Counted from the stretch's first letter, positions 22,960 to 34,832 are shown. The stretch: DNA of 64,000 nt from Prosopocoilus inquinatus (GCA_036172665.1 CM069878.1:23859501-23923500); one strand, 5' to 3'. Numbers and translations are program-made. The notes: generated from the letters alone by a model not told the origin.

Positions 22960-23243
22960 CATAAATGATGGCTTGATAAGCAAAGTTAACTTACGTTGAA
23001 GAGCAAACTTCGTATCGTATTACGAAAACGTCCTAAGTCCAGAACCACATGAAAAGATAAAGGCAGGACGCGAATGCGCGACCGCCCGCTCCTACTCCTC
23101 CCTTCCACCGGCACATGTACCAGGTTCCATTCTGTAAATATCAGTTTTACCAACCTTGGGTCAACCGTTACAGAAACGAGAGCGGAGGTCCACTGTTTAC
23201 TTGTAAAAAATTAGTACGTCAAAAATAATTCTAATCTATGAGT
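22960..23243. other. No feature recognised
   Basis: Spacer between the Tc1-like and mariner relics; slightly GC-richer around 23060-23120, without coding signal. Confidence 0.3.
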
Positions 23244-23245
23244 TA

Positions 23246-25483
23246 CGTGGGCTGCTGGAAAAGTTTCTGGAAACGGTATGAAAAAACGCATATGAAATTT
23301 GGTAAACGGTATCATTGTTTTTCGAAGTATTCGCCTTTGATGTCAATACACTTTTGCATATGCTCGAACCAATTTATAAAGCACGTTTTCCACTCTAAAG
23401 ATGCTACCTCAGAAACCAGTGTCCGGAATGTTTCAACCGCTGCTTCAGCCGACGAAAATCGCTCACCACGCATTTTATTTTTGATATTTGGGAACAAAAA
23501 GAAATCATTAGGTGATAAATTAGGTGAATATGGACAATGAGTCATTAATTCAACATTTTTGTTGGACAAGAAATCAACTGTTTGATGGGCTGAGTGAGAG
23601 CTGGCGTTGTCATGATGGAGAATAATTCGTCGATTTCGATTGTTTCTTTTTATTTGACCGATGACTTTCGGTAAACAAATTGTATTATACCAATCAGCAT
23701 TCACGGTTTTTCGATCCTTTAAAGTTACGGTTGCTACATGTCTAGTTAAACCAAAGAAACAAGCAATCATTTGCTTCGCAGCACTGCGTGAACGGACAAC
23801 TTTTGTTGGTTTTGGTTCATTTTGAAATACCCAAACGGTAGATTGTTGTTTACTTTCTGGCTCGTACGAATAGATCCACGTTTCGTCACCAGTAACGATG
23901 TTATAAACTAAATTTGAACGACCTCCATTGAATTTCTTGAGCATTCTTCGCACCATTTGACACGACCCAGCTTTTGCGCTTCTGTTAAATTGTGTGGGAT
24001 CCAACGACTGCAAAGCTTTCGTACGTTCAAATGATCATGCAAAATCCCAGGCAGCAAGCAGTCGTTTTTATCACGTCATTATTTGGTCAAAATTGGTCAA
24101 GGACGTCGAATGACCAGTTTTAAACGTATTTTTTTCGTAAAAATTTTGTTTAAAATTTGACGTTTATAAATCACGTGAATAGAACGTCACTTTAATAACA
24201 TAAATTTGACACTAATTTTAAAAATTTCGTTTCGATAAAAATTTAGTTATAGATTTGACAAGATATTGGATTTTGTAGGAAAGTATAAATTGTAAACACG
24301 ATTGAATTTATTAATTAATACCATTTTAATACATAAGAAATTTACTAGATTTCTATTACGGGGTATGCGACGCATGCGCCGACACTCGACATTGAGACTT
24401 TGTTCTTGCGTATCGTAATCGTAATGTCCGTGGTGCTTAAGTTTAGTGCGATTTGTTTTTAAACGTTAATTTATTACGTATTAGCTAACTAAAATATATT
24501 CTACTTGTAGTACGTGTACTGGCTTTAGGTATTTATTGTTTTAGTTATTAGCAAATTGTGTAAAGAAGGTGGGTATTGGTAACTCATATTTCATAACCTG
24601 TTATATTAATATTTTAACGGTCCTTGTGATAGGTCTTGGACACTTAATTCAATTGTTTTATTTCACTATAGAGTAGAATCAAACTGTTTAGTAATAGCTT
24701 TTTATGTTATTTTTATTTGGAATTTTAAAAAATATGTATGAATTTATTTGAAATATTATTTATTTATTGTTCGTAGGTATATGTATACATATGTACAGAT
24801 ATTTGAATAAAAATTAAAATATGATTTAGTTTCTTGGTTACTTATGCGTCATAGATAATACAATTAAAAATGACGTCAAAAATACACGACTATTTGACGT
24901 ACAAAAACGACGTCGCCGGGCTGTGACTTTGTCCGTCATTTTTACGTCTTTAATACGTCATTGAGTTTGGTCATTCGACGTAAACGATGACCAATTTTTG
25001 ACGTGAAAAAGACGACACCTTGCTGCTTGGGATCTGGTGTATTGCTTTCATGTCAATGCATAAGGATGCTTGAATCTCACGGTGTGTCACATGTCGATCT
25101 CACTCAATCATTTCACGCGCAGCATCTACATTAGTGGCAACAACAGATGTCAATGGTCGACCTTCACGAAATTCGGCAAACCAATTATAAACACTGCTCT
25201 TTAATGGTGCTTCATCTCCAAAAGTCAAATGAAGCCGATCGAGGCATTGCTTCGGCATTAGACCATATTTGAAATCGTAAAAAATCATAGCACGAAAATT
25301 TTCACACGAGATTTCCATATTTACACAAAATTACTTTTTCTCAAATGCTGTACAAACAAAACTAGTTCACTTGGATAGGAACTGTCAATAGAATTACAGG
25401 CGAGCAACGTCAAATTTTTCAAATATGACAACGCTAACAATTATAGACCTACTAGATTCCAGAAAAATTTCCAGCGGCATACG
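23246..25483 (-). pseudogene. mariner element, copy 3 (minus strand), split by a 986-bp insertion
   Basis: TA at 23244-23245 and 25484-25485; the end near 23246 is a canonical terminal repeat, the end near 25483 is mutated (CCAGCGGCATACG). The transposase runs from ATG 25318 (MEISCENFRAMIFYDFKYGL), lacks about 12 codons near residue 50, is interrupted at 25031-24046, and has a frameshift near 23975. The main C-terminal frame 24013-23312 keeps GDETWIYSYEPE, HHDNASSHSAH, YSPNLSPNDF and the GEYFEKQ end. Net length without the insert is about 1250 bp. Confidence 0.93.
24046..25031. mobile_element. 986-bp non-autonomous DNA transposon with CCCARGCAGCAAG ends
   Basis: Left CCCAGGCAGCAAGCAGTCG and the reverse complement of the right end, CCCAAGCAGCAAGGTGTCG, are inverted repeats extending inward through repeated TTGGTCA and GACGT motifs for about 80 bp. 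Because the mariner target is known, the duplication can be read as AT (24044-24045 and 25032-25033). CCCAG-type ends with a 2-bp AT duplication recall ISL2EU elements, a guess. No transposase frame is visible. Confidence 0.8.
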
Positions 25484-25485
25484 TA

Positions 25486-25924
25486 TTAAAAAGAATTAAG
25501 TTGTGCGTTAATTTTGTTCAGGAGTGTATTAACGTATCCATCACTTTATATCTGTACCCTGCTAGTTTATATAAAAACCCAAAAGGTTTCTCTACAAAAA
25601 CATTTGGACATACATGCCTGGAATACGAGAAGCATAGGCACCAAACTTTACAACAAGCTGAAAACTGTAGGCAACAAATTCGACAACTTAGCATCTTTAA
25701 GCAAAGGGTAAAGGACATTTGCAACTGTTTTTATACAATACAAGACTTTCTTAATAATTTATTAATACATGATTGACGAAGCATGAATTGACTATATGTA
25801 TAGCTGATCATATATTCATGAAATAAAGTTACATTAATATAATAAAAAAACAGCTTTTTTTCTTTTTTTTTGCTTTACATAACGGAAGTTCTCAGAAGTG
25901 CAATAGAATAGATAAGTAGAGTTT
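25486..25924. other. No feature recognised
   Basis: A 91-codon open frame (25501-25776) overlaps others in both strands and has no recognisable motif. I do not call it a gene. Confidence 0.3.
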
Positions 25925-26100
25925 AAAGCCGGATTTATATGGAGCGTTAAGCGAGGCGCAAACCAGAGCGAAAACTCGAGCGGAGGTGGTCGCGGTGGCG
26001 AATTTATATGTTCTTCTTATGCCCGTACCGCCACCGTGCGAGTTTCCGCTCTGGTTTGAACGCTTTAAGCGCGTCAAAACGCCAAGCGGACTATACTCTC
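25925..26100. repeat. Imperfect inverted repeat, GC-rich (MITE-like)
   Basis: GAGCGTTAAGCGAGGCGC and AACCAGAGCGAAAACTCG are mirrored by CGAGTTTCCGCTCTGGTT and GAACGCTTTAAGCGCG. GC content stands out from the AT-rich surroundings. Exact ends and duplication not resolved. Confidence 0.5.
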
Positions 26101-26231
26101 ATTGGTTTTAGTGCTCAGTACAAAAAGAACGTCGAACATAGTGGTTTATTTTGATGCGCTCAATGCTCCACGTAAATCTCGCTTAATGGACTACAAAAAT
26201 GACATAATCCTTTAAATTTCTTATCTACTAA

Positions 26232-26466
26232 TAGCCGTTTGCACCATGTCTAGTTAAAAATTAAACCAAGTAAGGGAGTAAACCCAGTTTGCACCACTGC
26301 TTAAACCGTAGTTAAAAACTTGCGAAACCAACTCAATTTAATCCGTCGTGCTAGTTTAATGTTGAGTTTGTGTAGCGAGTTTCTAACTACGGTTTAAGTC
26401 ATGGTACAAATTGGGTTTACTGTTAAACCAGGTTTAATTTTTAACTAGACATGTTGCAAATGGCTA
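26232..26466. mobile_element. MITE, PIF/Harbinger-like (TAA duplication)
   Basis: TAGCCGTTTGCACCATGTC at the left mirrors GACATGTTGCAAATGGCTA at the right; the terminal repeats extend over at least 35 bases including TAGTTAAAAATTAAACC. TAA precedes (26229-26231) and follows (26467-26469). 235 bp, non-coding. Confidence 0.75.
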
Positions 26467-26469
26467 TAA

Positions 26470-27415
26470 CACTAACATATAGAAGTTAAAAGCTCCGGTA
26501 ATAGTATTGAACTTATTTTTTTTAATCCTCTAAAGCCAAATCAAATTAAAGTTAAGTTTTATTTGCTATAATTTATTGCAATTTATTTAACAAATCATAA
26601 ATTATTATTTATATTCTTCTTCATGTCATCGATTACGCGTACTGTGACTGTTGACCCCTTACATAATAAACCTCGTCTCGGGTCGTCTGTGTTCCCACGT
26701 CGAATATAGTGATTTATATTGAGTAAATCCTAATCGAAATGCATTGTGTTTTTTACGTAATGAAAGTTTAAATGTATAACGAGTTCGTTAATTGCATGTT
26801 CGTTCATATTTTAGTGAGGATTAAGAAGCGACTTTAAAAGCTTTTAATGTTCATGATTACAAATATCCTGGTGAACTTCTGTTTATAGAAAAAAAATAAT
26901 ATCATAAGAGCTTCTGAAATTTGCATTTTTATTTGCAAGGAAATAAGCGAAGTATAGAACCGGCTAAACACAAGTGCGTGAAAGTATGATCACATTCCAT
27001 TTCTTCGGGCGGAATCTTTCAGGAATAATAAATATACTACAGAGTGCATACAAGCAAATATAATATAAAATAATAAAAGTATAGTGACTTCATAATTAAA
27101 GGTGGTAACATGTTCTTCACGTCCACTCTGGAAAAAATGATTCAGGGAAGATTTCCAAGAATTTATTAAATTAAATGATTCTCCAGCTCTATTACAAGCA
27201 CCGCAAAAAAATCTGTTTTGCTTAATATAATGTAATCACTAAACCCCGAAGCTTCAAACAATTGCCTAAAATTTTATTTAAGAAAAAATCTAGATTTAGA
27301 TTATGCTTTTAAATTAAAATTGGATGAATTTAGAGAAATAGAGAAAAAAATGGAAAAAACCGAAAACTAATATTTACGAATATTGTCGAAAAGTATTGAA
27401 AATTTGAGCAATAAA
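26470..27415. other. No gene recognised
   Basis: AT-rich. Bases 27268-27325 resemble 29304-29370 on the far side of the neighbouring transposon and CpG-rich block (shared TTATTTAAGAAAAA and TTTAGATTATG blocks). Confidence 0.35.
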
Positions 27416-27417
27416 TA

Positions 27418-28758
27418 CCGTGCCTTCAATTGAATTCCTCATTAAAGTAAGTTGTGATTTTTTTTATGAAGTTGGCGACACAATTCTAGAGATAACAATT
27501 GTCATTAACTGTCAGTACTGATCATAACATCAAATAAAAACACAACATTAAAGTTTAAAGTAGATGCTCAAAGTGCTCTCCTTCAGCTTGAATACATAAG
27601 CGTACTCTGCGTTTCATGTTTTCAAACCCGTTTGCTAAGTGTTCGGGGGTTATGTTAGCACACACATCTGTAATGCCCGCACGAATTTCTTCGATTGTGT
27701 GACGCGTAGTTCTAAAAACTGTGTTTTTCATGTGCGGATAAATGAAGTAATCCATAATTGTGAGATCCGGAGACCTTGCAGGAAAATTCACAATCCGATT
27801 ATCAAAAAACTGCTGCAGGAAAGTCATTGTTTGATGAGCTGTGTGGGCAGTAGCATTGTCTTGCTGAAAAAACTCTTCTATAGGTTCATCATCATGTAGT
27901 TGATTAATGAAAGGTTCTAATAACTCATTTCGGTATCTTTCAGCAGTTACTGAGTCGTTAAAAAATATTGGTGCGATGATACGCCTTCTTGACGCTGCTA
28001 GCCAAACACCAATTTTTAATGGATGTAATGGAGTTTCCACAAATTCATGGGGATTTTCTGCTGTCCGTATTCTCATATTCTGTTTATTTAAATACCCTGA
28101 GAGATGAAACCAGGCCTCATTGGAAAAGAAACACTTGTCAAGAATGTCGTCGTTGTTTAAGTTATCAAGAAACCACTGACAATATTCTGTTCTTCTGTGA
28201 AAATCTACTGGCCTGAGTTTGTGGACTGCTTGAATCTTATATGGATAAAGCTTTAAGCCTTTTTTAAGAATAGTGTGACATGTTCCCACTGATAGCTGAA
28301 CTTCTTGTGAAAGTTTCGCAATAGATTTCTTGGAAGAGTGTTCCATTCGATCCCGAACATCTTCAATGCAGGCTGCAGTCCTTTTCTTAGCTGCTCCGCT
28401 CCCTGTTTTGCAACCAAGTGATCCTATTTCACGAAATTTAAGAACACAAGCATGAATATGTTTAACTAGCTGTTCATAAGTAATAGCAAAATTAGGAAAC
28501 TGCTGTCGAAACTTCTGTATACACTGATTAATTGAATAAACTAACTGTCCATTTTCTATTCTACCGGTTTGAAAATAACTTTCAACAATAAATATTTTCT
28601 GCTGTAATTCTAACATTTTGAATTAATTAAAAATACAAAGTGTCAATTTTTCATTTGTTTAATTAAATAATTGAACAGCTATCAGTGCTGCAAATCTGAG
28701 GACAACAAAACAGTGAAATCATAGCCCACTTTAATGAGGAATTCAATTGAAGGCACGG
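27418..28758 (-). mobile_element. Complete Tc1/mariner-superfamily element (DUF4817 type), 1341 bp
   Basis: Ends are ~31-bp near-perfect inverted repeats beginning CCGTGCCTTCAATTGAATTC, flanked by TA at 27416-27417 and 28759-28760. It contains one uninterrupted transposase frame on the minus strand. Good conservation of the two ends indicates a young insertion. Confidence 0.93.
27555..28616 (-). CDS. Transposase, Tc1/mariner superfamily with DUF4817-type N-terminus; first catalytic Asp replaced by Asn
   Basis: A 353-codon intact frame from ATG 28616, about 140 bases inside the element end. Residues ~1-60 resemble the DUF4817 helical domain of insect transposases, followed by a helix-turn-helix region (~85-130: SIAKLSQEVQLSVGTCHTIL). 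The endonuclease core shows FSNEAWFHLSGY (normally FSDEAWFHL), QQDNATAHTA and PARSPDLTIMDYF. About 35 residues separate the last two Asp residues. The codon for the first catalytic Asp reads AAT (Asn), so the protein should bind but not cut its ends. The C-terminus ends GEHFEHLL. The enzyme would act in the nucleus on the element's own terminal repeats. Confidence 0.9.
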   Translation of the reverse strand: MLELQQKIFIVESYFQTGRIENGQLVYSINQCIQKFRQQFPNFAITYEQLVKHIHACVLKFREIGSLGCKTGSGAAKKRTAACIEDVRDRMEHSSKKSIAKLSQEVQLSVGTCHTILKKGLKLYPYKIQAVHKLRPVDFHRRTEYCQWFLDNLNNDDILDKCFFSNEAWFHLSGYLNKQNMRIRTAENPHEFVETPLHPLKIGVWLAASRRRIIAPIFFNDSVTAERYRNELLEPFINQLHDDEPIEEFFQQDNATAHTAHQTMTFLQQFFDNRIVNFPARSPDLTIMDYFIYPHMKNTVFRTTRHTIEEIRAGITDVCANITPEHLANGFENMKRRVRLCIQAEGEHFEHLL

Positions 28759-28762
28759 TATA

Positions 28763-29260
28763 TTTCTCCGTCCCCTCGCGTCGGAGGCGCCGCTGGTGGG
28801 CTCGCCCTCTGAACGAGGGGGCAGTGATTTTTCAAAGTGGCGCTGCCGATGTGGATTTTCGGACGGACAAAGCGATTTTTTTTCTAGGAAAAAATACAAG
28901 AATTAAAAACAAACTTTTCCTCTTTCGAAACATCCTGCGAGATCTTGCTCTGTGCCCCGCGGCCTTCCGGTAATTTTTTATAAACCCCCCGCCCGTGCAG
29001 GTTTACGTTTCTCTTTCGACTTCATGCGTCCGGAAAAAGGAAAGCTCGGCATGTGACCTACCAAACGAAAGCTCTCAAGCGGGGCAATGCCGTCGCGACA
29101 TCGACATTGTCGTTAAATGTAAACAGAGACCCTCACCGTCGAGAAAACTTTCGTGCAGAGATAAGCACGTCGTGTGATAGTTGGACGAGCGAAGCTCGGC
29201 CGCCGCCATCTTGGAACTGAGATGGAGCGACCCTTATAGTGCGCAGCACTTTTCTTAACA
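28763..29260. promoter_or_regulatory. CpG-rich promoter-like block with YY1/Pho-type site
   Basis: About 500 bases of clearly higher GC and CpG content than the surroundings. GCCGCCATCTTGG (from 29202) matches the vertebrate YY1 / Drosophila Pho recognition core. No long coding frame is convincing; a 60-codon frame at 28995-29177 has no known motif. It could be the promoter or first exon of a gene extending beyond what I can read, or a GC-rich transposon fragment. Confidence 0.4.
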
Positions 29261-30165
29261 TACAAAATTAAAATACTATTACGTCAAGATGGGGGTTGTA
29301 CTGGTTTATTTAAGAAAAAGCCTAGGGAATTAAGTTTTAAACATTTAGATTATGTTTTTAATTAAAATGAGACATATAAATTTTTTCGTGCCTACAACGC
29401 AACTATTTTTATATTATTTTAAATATTTGCAAGTTTTATAGTTTAAGAGCCTACAGTATACCTATTTCTGTAAAATTAATTTTCACAAATTATGTTTGCT
29501 GTGTGAGACCCCCACTTGCTTTCCAAAACATGTTAAAGCACTAACAATCGCTGCACAATAGGTTTGACAATGCATATACATTTTTATGTTCTGCAGCAAA
29601 ATTAACTAAGGTCCTGTCTACATTAGAAAAGTCGTACACTGGTGTCCACCTGAACCTTTGTTACAGTCTCAAATCCTTTTATTATTTTGAGACGCCTGTA
29701 TAGTAAAATTTACCGGAGTCGATTCTTTCTTTTGTAAAGGATGTATCGCTGCGCTCGAGCGGTTACCTCGGGCTTGGGGACACAGTTAATTAGCTTGTTA
29801 ATTGCCCGGATCTTTTATTCGAATAGTTTCTCCATGGGTTTCCGGCAAGTGTATTACGAGTCAGAAATACCCTCGTTTGATTTTCGTGTAATTTGAAGGA
29901 AGTTTATTATTTCCTGGTTTACTCCGGGTGACGCCAGCTCGGCGAATTTTCTTTTTTGTTCCCTGCTCTTAGTGAGTTGCGACAAATTGCACCCAGTCTA
30001 GAAATTTTCATACAATAATTTACTACAGGTATTTTTCATTTTTCAGTAAACGTCGTAGATAATAATTACACAAACTAAAATCTACTAAGTTCAACTATAC
30101 CTTCTAAGATTATAAACTAATCAGTAAAATGAAAAATAGAGAAACTTAAGTGTGAAATATACTTG
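29261..30165. other. No gene recognised
   Basis: AT-rich sequence between the CpG-rich block and the Tc1-like relic. No domain-bearing frame seen. Confidence 0.35.
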
Positions 30166-30169
30166 TTAA

Positions 30170-30779
30170 TTACCACTGAGTAACATCACCCTTTTTTTCG
30201 ATAACGTCCGCAATTCTCTTAGACATCATCGTATTAGCTAGGTTTTGACAGCCTTCTGCAATAAATATATTCCATATTTCTTGAGATTTTTCTCTTAGGT
30301 CTAATACAGATCTAGTTGGATTTACAAGCAAAACTTTTTTCATTTTGTGCCAAAGTGTCTGGATCGAGGACAACTCAGGACTACTTGAAACCCATTTTAA
30401 GAGTGGAACTGAGTTATAGGAAAAGCTTTTTTTAACGTATGGCAGGCTGCTCCGTCTTGCTGAAAACTACAATTCTCTCTAGACACTACAGTTTTTTCCA
30501 TTGTTGACAGAAGAGACTTTTCTAAGATATTTAAATATTTTACATTAATACAATGAAGTTACTAGCAGACATTGAACCCCAAACCAAGAGAGGTGCTGGA
30601 AATTTAACTTTTTTCTTCAAACATTTTGGATGGAAAGCTTCATTTTTTTGGCGAATAACTCTGCCCCAACTGTCACCTACACAAACTTCTAATCTAACCT
30701 CATCACTGAAGTATATACTGTTCCACTGTTCAGAATCCCAATTCCTATATTGGGGGATGGGACGATTCGCCGTCGCCAA
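30170..30779 (-). pseudogene. Tc1-like transposase relic (second lineage)
   Basis: The minus strand carries RNWDSEQWNSIYFSDEVRLEV (first catalytic Asp, usually FSDESRF) and KVKFPAPLLVWGSMS from 30779 to 30540. The C-terminal part follows at 30373-30170 (LWHKMKKVLLVNPTRSV, IADVIEKKGDVTQW). The segment with the second and third acidic residues is degraded between them. Different from the Tc1-like relic at 21273. Confidence 0.78.
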
Positions 30780-31607
30780 CTCGCCGTCGCCGATTCACCG
30801 CCGCCAATTCGTCGTAGAACTAATTCGTCGTAGAACTAATTCGTCGTCGATCCAATTTACTGTCCGCCCAATTCGCCGTCCCATGTTACTGCTTTATTTA
30901 GCTCGATAAGCTTTAAAACACTTTCTGACCATTTTAGATAATATCCAAGTTATACCTACGAATTGAAGAAAATAACTATAATTTCAGTACGTTTCAAGTA
31001 AATTAAAATGGACTTTACTATTGTTTTTCTATTTCAAGTTAAAATAAATTCCTACTTACAGTGCGACCACCGTAAGACACAAAATTACGAACAAATTGGT
31101 GCTGTACGTACACATTATCATAATTCTATTTTTTTTTTTTTAATGGAACCCCTTTTTCAATTTATAATTTTAAATGACGAGCTTTCATGAATCAATATTT
31201 TGAAAGCAATCGACTTTTGATGTGTAGTGATTTTGATTGATATGAAAATCAATATGATTTTGAGCAGAATCTGAAAATATAAAAAAGAAGAATTGGAGGG
31301 ATTTTACGAACACCCTGAAGAATAAGAAATACTTCCCGGAAGACCAAATTTTTTTATCTGTTTCTTTATCTATGTATCACATTTAATTAATAACAAATTA
31401 TTTTATTTTCCATTAATTATGTTAACTTCTTATTTTATTTACCTATAATTATCGGTATATTATGATATGGATATATACCTGGACTTAAAACTTTAATCGC
31501 TGACGGCGAATTTACCGACGGCGAGTTTTCCGGCGGTGAATTGTACCTACGACGAATCGGCGACGACAAATCGGCGATGGCGAATTGTCCTAGACCCACA
31601 GAATTGC
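30757..31607. mobile_element. ~850-bp element with repeated ATTCGCCGTCG subterminal motifs
   Basis: Left end (GGGATGGGACGATTCGCCG...) and the reverse complement of the right end (GGGTCTAGGACAATTCGCC...) match and are both followed by several copies of an ATTCGCCGTCGCC-like 12-13-base motif. The two ends face each other, so it behaves as one inverted-repeat transposon inserted in or beside the Tc1-like relic. The 31008-31430 interior is AT-rich and non-coding. No target duplication could be recognised and the superfamily is unknown. Confidence 0.55.
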
Positions 31608-31609
31608 TG

Positions 31610-34600
31610 GAGCGATGATCGCTGTTCAGGCTGACTCGACATTGCGACAACACAGGCCAGACCTTTTCCTAAGTGTCTTATTTTTGCTGAATTATTTAAT
31701 TTGCGAACTAGCGCTCATCTTTTGCTGATTAAATCAGACGCGTATTTGCTTAACTGCTTGTCCCTTCAGGGCATTATTGTTTAACGCTTTTGCTAATTTC
31801 TTTTAATTATTTGGAATAAACAAAATTTCAGATCTGAATGATTAAACCAAGAGGTTTGTGATGAAATTTAAAGTTGCTTTCCGCATTGAAATAGTTCTTT
31901 AATTTGTATTAATCTTTGAGGCTTTGAGCCGGTTTGTTTTATTGTTTGTAAAGTTGAATTCCCGCCCACCTCTGGGTGATTTACGTTAAAATTATTACCA
32001 ATTTTAGTCTGGCGGCGACATTTGCCCGTATTGGTTTTGCTCTAGTTGTTTGTAGCGCTTTGATAAGACGTTCAACCTCTTGTTATTCTGGTGTTTTGTT
32101 TGAAGCAATTAAAGCTTGTGAAATATTTTGGACGAGACAAGTTTCCTTAACTTTCCCACGGTACCCTCTATAAAAAAAATTGAGTGACGCCCTTTGAATT
32201 AACTCTCGCGTTTTGGTTTGAAAAATCCCACTACCGTGCCATTGAAGCTGCCGACGGCTCTGAAATCAGTCTACCCAGAGCTAGCTTTATTGCCTGACCA
32301 GCAGGTAAGTAATAATTTTTCCTTCCTATCATAGCATTAACGAGTAATATGTAGCCTGGTATGTACTATTGCACTGTACGCCTCAATTCGCCTTTTACGG
32401 CCCAACAAAGTAATCATAAAAGTTCCTAAGTTCCTAACATTAACGTCCTAGCTTTTCTTTCTTCCACCAATTTACATCCTAACCCATTTAAATTACGACA
32501 AGGAGTCCGATAAATGGAGTACAGAACAGGAATCTGTTTGGACCCTGTTTGACCTTGACCCTTTCAACCAATCCAGGCGATGCTCGGGGAATCCACTGTG
32601 ATCGAAACTGACTTGCCAACTAATTTTATGTAATTCTCAAAAATTCGTAATAAATTTGTTATTCAACCTCTGTTTATGATAATTTTTTGTTTCTTTATCA
32701 TTTACTTAAATATGAGATAGACAATTTGCATACAAGTGGTGTTAGCGGGCAGTATGACAGTAAACAGTTATGTTTTCTCCAGAACGTTGTTCAGAATCCG
32801 CCTCTGTCGATTTTTCAACAGCCAGCGATTTTCATTTTACTTTGGTCGTCGTACAATGTTGCCGAGTACTAATAAAAACTTGGACAAAATTATTTAATTT
32901 TTTTTTCATTAAAAATAGTTATATTACGTTGAAATATACATGAAAAACATAAAAATTCGAAAAATACTTTTTCGTTTTAGGAACGATAAGACAATACAAA
33001 AAAATGTGAAGAAAAAGTTTGGTAAAGTAAATATTTTCGAAAATATTTTCTTTTTGCAAAAATGCTCGGACAGAAAAGTTATTACTATAAATCTACATTT
33101 CAATTCATTTGTTTGTACAGTGGCGTACCATTGGGGTACTAAAACAACTATTATTTTTAATAGAAACTTCTATTTTTATTACGAATTCCAAGCGGGCATA
33201 TTTTTCTATGTACAAATACAAAAAGAAATTATAATCACATAAGAATCTTTTTGAAACAAATGTTCAAGTATTAATAAAGAAACAAAACAAATAGATGAAG
33301 TATTTTGAAAGCAGATTATCACATCAACGCCCATTATCATGAAATGTGAGAAAATTTTCACTGTCTCTTCAAAGGAAAATATTAAAGATAAATGCAGGTG
33401 CACTGTGACTAACAAAATATTGGACTAAAATGAACAATGTCAATAACAATGTCAAAAATGCATCGTTTCACTGTTTAATAGTGAAAGGGCCATAATTTTA
33501 TATTTATTTAATTTACTTCATTCAAAATTAAATATTTATTAAAACACTAGGTAAATAAAAATGAAAATGAAAATTTATTAGGAAAAAGGAAATTTATATT
33601 GTACCCCAATAATTGCTGAAAATAAATAACCTGATATGTAGGAATTGAGTTCTAGCGTTCTTGTAAAAACAAAATAGTTTAGCAAATAATTAGGGTGTTC
33701 CAGACTTTTATCCTCAGTCTATAATAGAATTTATTTTACACTCCGTATAGAAAGTAGCAGGAAAAAGATAAAATACTGCTGCAACTTCCAATTCCTGAAT
33801 GTAAGTACTCACATGTTTGATCGGAGCATTTTTATCAATTCTTCTTCTGTAGTTATTACTCCTCTGTTGAAAGAAATGTTCCATAATTTTTTTTCTTTTC
33901 TTAAATTTGACACAATTACTCAAATTTTATAGTTTGTTTAAATTCTTTAAAATTCATTTTTCATTAATTATTTGAAAAATATGATTTTCATCTCGAGAAA
34001 ATTCCACGAAGTGACCTACAACAAATAATAAATAAAAAGTCAAAGTGGCGCAAAAACGCGCAAGTTTTTAAGTTTTTTTATGAAAACACAAAGTGTATAG
34101 AACATTTAAACATATGTCTCCAACAGGTGATATTCGGAATTACTAAACAAAAAGTTTCATCAAAAAGATATAACAGATGTAAAATATTTGTGTGATTTGT
34201 ACGATTATTTCTAAAACATTAAACACCAAAAAAATAATAATAGGTAAAACGATTAATTAAACATACCTTCCATATTTGATTACACAGTTCAGTTTTGAAC
34301 AAACTCACTTCAGAAGGAAAATATAATTAATTATGTTGCGATAAATTTATGGCGAATATAATGACATAACAATTAATATGACACTTTGTCTAGCACTTAC
34401 TCGATAATTTCAAAAGGTACTTACCCTCTCTTTACGATAAATAATAAATTAACTCCTGATCTAATATTTATTAAGTTTTTTTTCGTCTACCTTCATTTTA
34501 AAATTTTTATATTTGCCGTGTCTTAGCCACAATGTGCGTCGTAGGGCATTTTGACTGAAGTATTGCTATTGGCACATAAATAGTCTAACAAATACAAGAG

Positions 34601-34642
34601 GCAGAAACGAGAAGAACAGCAGCTTATAATTTTGGAGTCTAA
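31610..34642. other. No gene recognised
   Basis: Three kilobases, AT-rich, many short frames in all phases. None shows a recognisable domain, splice-supported exon chain or repeat structure that I could defend. Confidence 0.4.
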
Positions 34643-34645
34643 TAA

Positions 34646-34832
34646 GGGCCAGTTGTACCAAGCCGGTTGAAGGGGATGTTCAATTGAACCAGGTTAAACA
34701 TAAACATATTGCATAGAATTTGAAGAACATATGGCAACTAATGCGTTCCTAAATAAAATTTATTGCTATTTTGTTCACATTGAACATGGTTCAGTTGAAT
34801 GTCCTCTTCAACTCCCTCGGCACAACTGGCCC
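34646..34832. mobile_element. Palindromic MITE, PIF/Harbinger-like (TAA duplication)
   Basis: GGGCCAGTTGTACCAAGCC and GGCACAACTGGCCC are inverted ends; inner blocks GTTCAATTGAACC and GGTTCAGTTGAAT also mirror. TAA on both sides (34643-34645, 34833-34835). 187 bp, non-coding. Confidence 0.75.

Noticed and set aside
33714..33923. Faint resemblance to a histone fold (RIDKNAPIKHV...)
   Set aside because: Too few matching positions and no flanking histone sequence.
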